Shown here: piece by piece, positions 10,149 to 14,664 of the stretch
Layout: every line of letters starts with the position of its first letter
Position numbering within the stretch: position 1 is the stretch's first letter
DNA from: Ferrithrix thermotolerans DSM 19514
Lineage (GTDB): Bacteria > Actinomycetota > Acidimicrobiia > Acidimicrobiales > Ilumatobacteraceae
NCBI GenBank assembly: GCA_945878705.1
Contig: CAMCUE010000006.1
Span: 1-14,664 of the forward strand
Direction of reading: 5' to 3'
DNA: 14,664 nt
The notes under the pieces: model-generated
What the model was told of the DNA's origin: nothing
What the model saw: the letters and a program-made list of their open reading frames with translations, nothing else
The model's database searches: none
Translations under genes and position numbers: made by a program

Positions 10149-12437
10149 GTGGCTGGAAGCATTTTAGGTAATCGTGTTTTACGAAAAGAAGACCCGAAGT
10201 TTCTCACGACTGGTGGCAAGTACATCGAGGATCTCAATGACGAACCGCTTTTTGCTGGAGCGTTGCACGTAACTTATGTTCGCTCAACTGTTGCTCACGC
10301 AAAAATTACGAACATAGATTTGTCTGAATGCAAAAATGCACCTGGCGTAGTTGCAGTTTTTACTGCCCAAGATTTGGGTCTCGAAGAAGAATCTTCTGGT
10401 TTTAACGCCGCGGCCAAGCGCGCGCATTTAGCAATCGGCAAAGTGCGATGGGTTGGCGAACTCGTTGCCGCAATAGTCACAGAACGCGCCGATCAAGGCG
10501 AAGACGCAGCCGAACGCGCGATTATTGATTACGAAACTCTTGAACCACTAATTGATTTAGAACATGCGATGACAAGCACGAATTTAATTTACGAAGAATG
10601 TGGCACCAACATCGTCATGGGCACAGTCGAAATGGGAATGCCAGACAATACGGGTGACGAACTTTTCAAAGACTGTGAAGTTGTCGTCAAGGGTCGGTTT
10701 ATGAATCAGCGCGTTGCCCCATGCCCACTTGAAGCACGCGGTTCGGCAGCAACATGGATAGACGGTCGTCTAATCCAATGGATCTCAACACAACACGCTC
10801 AAGGTGTTCGTAACGAAGTTGTCAAGGCGAACAAAATTGACGCCGAGCAAGTGCGAATCATTACTCCAGATGTGGGTGGTGGGTTTGGTGCCAAAATCAG
10901 TGCCTACTCTGAAGAATTATTGCTTGGCAATATTTCAAAGCATGTCGGCAAACCAGTGCGTTGGCGTGAGACACGCAGCGAATCAATGGTTGGCCTCGGA
11001 CATGGTCGCGCGCAACTGCAATACATCACTATCGGCGGCACAAAAGAAGGTCGAGTTACTGCGTACCAGTTGAATGCAATTCAAGATTCGGGCGGCTGGG
11101 TTGACGTTGGCACTGTGCTTGCACCGTTTATGACTCGCCCAATGGCTCAAGGCGTTTACGACATCGAAAAAATGGAATGCCGAACAACCTCTGTTGTTAC
11201 CAACACGACACCGATTGTTGCCTACCGAGGCGCAGGTCGACCTGAAGCAACAGCGGCAATTGAACGCGCAATGGATTTATTTGCAGCCGAGATTGGCAAA
11301 GACCCAGTTGACGTTCGTCGAATGAATTTGATACCAAAATTTATGCAACCATACGCGACAAAAATTGGTCATACTTACGATGTCGGCGACTACGGGACCG
11401 CTCTCGATAAAGCACTTGCTGTTGCAAAATATTCTGAGGCGCGCGCCGAACAAGCCGAGCGACGCAAGCGTGGCGACAAAATTCAACTCGGTATCGGCGT
11501 GAGTATTTACGTCGAGATAACTGGTGGCGTTGACCCAATGCAAGAGCACGCCAAGGTAAACATATTGCCGAACGGACGGGCGGTCGTCTACACAGGTACT
11601 TCACCGCACGGGCAAGGACATGTGACTTCGTGGGCGATGATTGCCAGCAGTGAAACCGGAATCTCAATCGAAGACATAGATGTTGTGTGGGGCGACACAG
11701 ATCTAGTGCCAAATGGCGGAGGCACGATGGGCTCACGTTCATTGCAACATGGTGGTGCAGCAGTTCAAAAAGTTTCAATAGAACTTGTTGATGAAGCACG
11801 CAAACTTGCTGCACGATTACTCGAGGCAAACGAGAGCGATGTCGTGCTGGATAAAAATACTGGTGCGTTTCATGTTGCTGGAACTCCAGCGATTTCAAAG
11901 TCATGGTCTGAAATCGCAACTGCCGCTGACACGAAAACTGGAATCACCCAAGAAGGAATCTTCGTTGCAAGTTCTGCGACGTTTCCGTTTGGCTCTCACG
12001 TTGCCATTGTTGAAGTCGACATTGAAACCGGTCAGGTGAAACACCGACGACACATTGCTTGTGACGACGCTGGCAAAGTTGTTAATCCACTAATTTTGGA
12101 TGGCCAGATTCATGGCGGTATCGCCCAAGGCACAGCACAAGCATTGCTCGAAGAGTTTCGCTATGACCAAGACGGCAACCCGATAACGACAAACTTCGCC
12201 GACTACACATTTATTTCTGCAGTCGAACTACCAAGTATTGAAGTTGTGCACATGGAGACACCAACTTTTGTAAACCCGCTCGGCGCAAAAGGCATCGGTG
12301 AATCGGGCTCAATCGGTTCAACACCAGCAGTGCAATCTGCAGTGATTGATGCGCTGTTGCATTTGGGTGTTCGTCACATCGACATGCCAACAACACCAGA
12401 GCGTGTTTGGTCGGCAATTGCTAACGCGTCTGCTTAA
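10149..12437 (+). CDS. Molybdenum hydroxylase large subunit, form II CO-dehydrogenase (CoxL)-like
   Basis: This is the molybdopterin-binding catalytic subunit of the xanthine oxidase family, 762 residues (CoxL proteins are about 750-810). The N-terminal a/b hammerhead domain spans about 18-125. The cofactor-binding part has GGGFGA (243-248), the active-site loop AYRGAGR (358-364), GQGH (488-491) and the catalytic Glu718 in GIGESGSIG. By published criteria, form I CO dehydrogenases carry AYXCSFR with a copper-binding Cys, whereas AYXGAGR marks form II. CO oxidation is therefore not safe to assume; an aldehyde or N-heterocycle may be the substrate. Such enzymes normally need a 2Fe-2S subunit and an FAD subunit, and neither gene flanks this one: ftsB is 40 bp upstream and an ABC ATPase 33 bp downstream. 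Start: GTG with a strong AGGGAG. Confidence 0.9.
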   Translation: MAGSILGNRVLRKEDPKFLTTGGKYIEDLNDEPLFAGALHVTYVRSTVAHAKITNIDLSECKNAPGVVAVFTAQDLGLEEESSGFNAAAKRAHLAIGKVRWVGELVAAIVTERADQGEDAAERAIIDYETLEPLIDLEHAMTSTNLIYEECGTNIVMGTVEMGMPDNTGDELFKDCEVVVKGRFMNQRVAPCPLEARGSAATWIDGRLIQWISTQHAQGVRNEVVKANKIDAEQVRIITPDVGGGFGAKISAYSEELLLGNISKHVGKPVRWRETRSESMVGLGHGRAQLQYITIGGTKEGRVTAYQLNAIQDSGGWVDVGTVLAPFMTRPMAQGVYDIEKMECRTTSVVTNTTPIVAYRGAGRPEATAAIERAMDLFAAEIGKDPVDVRRMNLIPKFMQPYATKIGHTYDVGDYGTALDKALAVAKYSEARAEQAERRKRGDKIQLGIGVSIYVEITGGVDPMQEHAKVNILPNGRAVVYTGTSPHGQGHVTSWAMIASSETGISIEDIDVVWGDTDLVPNGGGTMGSRSLQHGGAAVQKVSIELVDEARKLAARLLEANESDVVLDKNTGAFHVAGTPAISKSWSEIATAADTKTGITQEGIFVASSATFPFGSHVAIVEVDIETGQVKHRRHIACDDAGKVVNPLILDGQIHGGIAQGTAQALLEEFRYDQDGNPITTNFADYTFISAVELPSIEVVHMETPTFVNPLGAKGIGESGSIGSTPAVQSAVIDALLHLGVRHIDMPTTPERVWSAIANASA

Positions 12438-12458
12438 TCAAAGTCGGCAAATTTATCG

Positions 12459-12470
12459 TATTATTTCAAG
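12459..12470 (+). promoter_or_regulatory. Probable leaderless promoter of the ABC exporter operon
   Basis: TATTAT (12459-12464) is followed by six bases and then the GTG start at 12471, so transcription would begin at or within a base of the start codon. No Shine-Dalgarno sequence precedes the GTG and no good -35 is visible. Leaderless mRNAs with only a -10 element are common in actinobacteria. Confidence 0.5.
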
Positions 12471-13484
12471 GTGACAAACTCGCCGATAATCGCAGAAGAT
12501 CTTGTCCGTCACTTTGGTGATGTACAAGCAGTCAAAGGAATCAACTTAGAAGTTAAGGCCGGTGAAATATTCGGCTTTCTTGGGCCAAACGGTGCTGGCA
12601 AAAGCACAGTAGTGCGCATGTTGACAACTCTGTTGCGACCAACATCTGGAACGGCACACGTCGCAGGTTACGACGTTGTCAAAGAGGCCGACAAAGTTCG
12701 ACGCAGTATCGGAGTTGCACTACAAGATGCGGCGATTGACCCATTGATGACTGGCGCGGAACTTTTGGCATTGCAAGCGGTGCTATACGGCATTCCATCG
12801 GCGATGATGAAAAAACGTTCAGATGAATTACTTGAGCGCGTCGGGCTAACCGCTGCAGCATCACGACGCGTATCAACTTACTCGGGCGGCATGCGTCGCC
12901 GACTTGATCTTGCACTTTCACTGATTCACCAGCCGACTGTTTTGTTTTTGGATGAGCCCACAACTGGCCTAGACCCAATGAGTCGCCTTACGTTGTGGGA
13001 AGAAGTTCGTCGGCTGAATAAAGAAGGTACGACCGTAATGCTGACAACACAATATTTAGAAGAGGCTGATCAACTTGCAGACAGAATTGCGATCATTGAT
13101 CACGGCCGAATTGTTCGCGAAGGAAAACCAGTTGATTTGAAAGCAAGCGTTGGCGCACCGACCCTAATTATAAAAACCCAAACTGATCAAGAAGAGCGTG
13201 CGAAAACTGTGCTTGTCGCTTTTGGTGATTTGCGTCCAGGTGCTCAAGGTGAACTTGGGGTTGGTTTGCGTGGTGGCGCAACTCAAGTTACAGATGTGAT
13301 TCGCAAACTTGATGAAGCAGGCGTGCATGTGCAGCATCTCGAAATCAACGAGCCAAGTTTGGATGATGTTTTCGCTGAAGCCACTGGCTACCGACTTGAA
13401 GGCTCAGATAATGCGCCATCAGCCGGTGATAACGGTGTTGACGAACCACAGACGAAGAAAAAGTCGCGTCGAGGCCGTAAGTGA
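12471..13484 (+). CDS. ABC transporter ATP-binding protein, DrrA family
   Basis: This is the cytoplasmic ATPase of an ABC-2 exporter; the family includes daunorubicin-resistance DrrA and other drug, lipid or polyketide exporters. The 337 residues hold Walker A GPNGAGKST (38-46), the ABC signature SGGMRRR (from 138), Walker B with Asp161-Glu162 in FLDEPTTGLDP, and a Q at 194 (TTQYLEEAD) where many ABC ATPases have the H-loop His, as in DrrA relatives. The C-terminal regulatory domain ends in a charged tail rich in Lys and Arg (KKKSRRGRK). Its stop overlaps the first permease as GTGA (13481-13484), so they are co-translated. The substrate cannot be read from the sequence. The GTG start at 12471 is chosen from the N-terminal homology (IIAEDLVRHFGDVQAVKGI). 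Confidence 0.95.
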   Translation: MTNSPIIAEDLVRHFGDVQAVKGINLEVKAGEIFGFLGPNGAGKSTVVRMLTTLLRPTSGTAHVAGYDVVKEADKVRRSIGVALQDAAIDPLMTGAELLALQAVLYGIPSAMMKKRSDELLERVGLTAAASRRVSTYSGGMRRRLDLALSLIHQPTVLFLDEPTTGLDPMSRLTLWEEVRRLNKEGTTVMLTTQYLEEADQLADRIAIIDHGRIVREGKPVDLKASVGAPTLIIKTQTDQEERAKTVLVAFGDLRPGAQGELGVGLRGGATQVTDVIRKLDEAGVHVQHLEINEPSLDDVFAEATGYRLEGSDNAPSAGDNGVDEPQTKKKSRRGRK

Positions 13485-14260
13485 CAACTAGTTCGGTTCG
13501 TCAAACAATGGCACTAGCCAAACGATCAACCCTTGAACTTTTTCGACAACCAGCGGTTGTCGTGCCAAGCATGATTTTTCCGTTGTTCTTCGCATTTCTC
13601 GGCAACTCTTCGTTCGGTAAAACAACGTCGTTGCCAGGGTTTCCAAAAGTTTCTTCATACTTGCAATTTCAACTTGCAGGCACGATTACTCAAGGTGTTT
13701 TATTCGGTTCAGTAACTGGCGCAGCAGCACTTGCAACTGATATTGAGAGCGGCTTTTTTGATCGGTTGCTGGCAGCACCAACATCTCGCACAGGAATAGT
13801 GTTTGGACGATTGGCCGGAAGCGTTTTATTTGGTGCGTTTTCAACTGCCGTCTTTATCTTCGCATTACTGCCCTTTGGTGCAGATGTTGCAGCGGGCATT
13901 CGCGGCATCATTGCAATGATCGTTAGCGGTGCTTTAATTTCACTTGCAGTCGGCGCACTGATGTCTTCAATCGCATTAAAGACTGGTTCATCAGAAGCTG
14001 TTCAAGGAACATTTCCGTTGCTATTTATTTTATTGTTCTTCTCGAGTGCGTTCTTTCCGCGCGAAACAATGAGCGGAATTTATAAAACAATCGCTGGTAT
14101 TAATCCAATTTCTCATCTTGTTGAAGGTCTGCGTGCGCTTTCACTTGACGGCTTCACCGCGTCGGCATTGGCCCGAGCAATTCTCGTTCCCTTAGCAATT
14201 GCGATTGTCGCGCTAGTAATTGCAAATTCACAACTGCGTAAGCGTCTGAGGTCAAACTAA
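13481..14260 (+). CDS. ABC-2 type transporter permease (DrrB-like), first of pair
   Basis: This is a membrane subunit of the exporter encoded with the upstream ATPase. The 259 residues contain about six hydrophobic segments (roughly 25-43, 62-84, 106-131, 141-163, 176-193, 229-249). They also hold family hallmarks: ESGFFDRLLAAPTSR (89-103), the coupling-helix region of ABC-2 permeases, and NPISHLVEGLR (208-218) before the last helix. The GTG start overlaps the ATPase stop by four bases. The next permease begins one base inside this gene's stop (TAATG). Both permeases share LPGFP and the G-F-F/Y-DR-L...PTSR block, so they are paralogues and probably form a heterodimer with two copies of the ATPase. 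Confidence 0.93.
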   Translation: MTTSSVRQTMALAKRSTLELFRQPAVVVPSMIFPLFFAFLGNSSFGKTTSLPGFPKVSSYLQFQLAGTITQGVLFGSVTGAAALATDIESGFFDRLLAAPTSRTGIVFGRLAGSVLFGAFSTAVFIFALLPFGADVAAGIRGIIAMIVSGALISLAVGALMSSIALKTGSSEAVQGTFPLLFILLFFSSAFFPRETMSGIYKTIAGINPISHLVEGLRALSLDGFTASALARAILVPLAIAIVALVIANSQLRKRLRSN

Positions 14261-14664
14261 TGAACACTGCATCACACACGACGACGCAAATATCGACGCG
14301 TGCGATGATTCATGAAAAAGATCTTCACACAACCACGATGCGCAGTGCCGGGCAATTGATAAAACGCAGTTTGATTAACACTCGCCGACTTCCGTCGGCA
14401 TTTATCCCAACTTTGGCGATGCCGATATTTAATATGGTTTCTTTCTCAGGAACATTTTTCGCATTGACGAAACTGCCGGGGTTCCCAACCGACAGATCAG
14501 TCAACTGGTTTATGCCACTCGGGCTGGCAATGGGTTCTGCGTTCAGCGGAGTTGGACTTGGTTTTTCTTTAATCCGTGATTTAGAAAATGGTTTCTACGA
14601 TCGCTTGCGAATGTCGCCGACTTCACGCCTGTCACTTATTGTTGGTCCTTTACTTGCAACATGG
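14260..14664 (+). CDS. ABC-2 type transporter permease, second of pair (partial, runs off window)
   Basis: The frame from the ATG at 14260 stays open for 135 codons to the window end. A polar N-terminus of about 30 residues (MNTASHTTTQISTRAMIHEK...) precedes LIKRSLINTRRLPSAFIP, which matches the start of the upstream permease (LAKRSTLELFRQPAVVVP). Hydrophobic segments fall at about 48-69 and 84-104. LPGFP (72-76) and ENGFYDRLRMSPTSR (109-123) repeat motifs of the neighbour. Its start overlaps the previous stop (TAATG), which implies coupled translation. The roughly 30-residue N-terminal extension is absent from the first permease; an in-frame ATG at 14338 (MRSAGQLIKR) would remove most of it, but the overlap favours 14260. 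Confidence 0.85.
   Translation, partial: MNTASHTTTQISTRAMIHEKDLHTTTMRSAGQLIKRSLINTRRLPSAFIPTLAMPIFNMVSFSGTFFALTKLPGFPTDRSVNWFMPLGLAMGSAFSGVGLGFSLIRDLENGFYDRLRMSPTSRLSLIVGPLLATW

Noticed and set aside
11341..11919. Long reverse-strand open frame opposite the CoxL-like gene
   Set aside because: Its translation is rich in Arg, His, Leu and Cys with no recognisable domain. The plus strand encodes a full enzyme there, so it is a codon-bias shadow.
10149..12437. Calling this gene a genuine aerobic CO dehydrogenase (form I CoxL)
   Set aside because: The active-site loop is AYRGAGR, lacking the Cys of AYXCSFR that binds copper in form I, so CO oxidation should not be assumed.

Overview
The window is a gene-dense, entirely plus-strand piece of a bacterial chromosome. 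The core gene order (glmU, prs, rplY, pth, mfd, a SurA-like lipoprotein, mazG, eno, ftsB/divIC) is an actinobacterial arrangement. In Mycobacterium and Streptomyces the same genes lie close together. The moderate GC (mid to high 40s per cent by eye, not counted), the frequent GTG starts, the long Ala/Pro/Gly tail on L25 and the unusually short GlmU fit a low-GC aquatic actinobacterium. An Acidimicrobiia/Ilumatobacter-like lineage is my guess for the taxon; the sequence does not prove it.

Region 1 (1-1205): the 3' end of glmU (UDP-GlcNAc synthesis) overlaps prs (PRPP synthesis) by four bases. Region 2 (1206-1301): a 96-bp gap with a plausible sigma-A promoter and a good ribosome binding site. 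Region 3 (1302-10108): a tightly packed likely operon of rplY (ribosomal protein L25), pth (peptidyl-tRNA hydrolase), mfd (transcription-repair coupling factor), a PpiC/SurA-type lipoprotein, a YabN-type methylase-MazG fusion, eno (enolase) and ftsB/divIC (divisome protein). Gaps are 5-26 bp, with one 4-bp overlap. These are housekeeping genes for translation quality control, genome and nucleotide-pool hygiene, glycolysis and division.

Region 4 (10149-12437): the conserved order stops. A molybdenum hydroxylase large subunit with the form II CO-dehydrogenase-like active-site motif AYRGAGR stands here without its usual FeS and FAD subunit genes. Region 5 (12471-14664, runs off the end): a DrrA-type ABC ATPase and two paralogous ABC-2 permeases, overlapping by 4 bp and 1 bp. 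They probably form one exporter with a heterodimeric membrane part. The ATPase gene has a TATTAT box placed so that transcription would begin at its GTG codon (leaderless mRNA).

No stretch over 300 bp lacks a gene. I saw no tRNA, rRNA, CRISPR array, insertion sequence or convincing intrinsic terminator. The observations most worth checking are the GlmU that stops before its acetyltransferase active site and the solitary form II CoxL-like gene. I found no clearly new multi-gene system.
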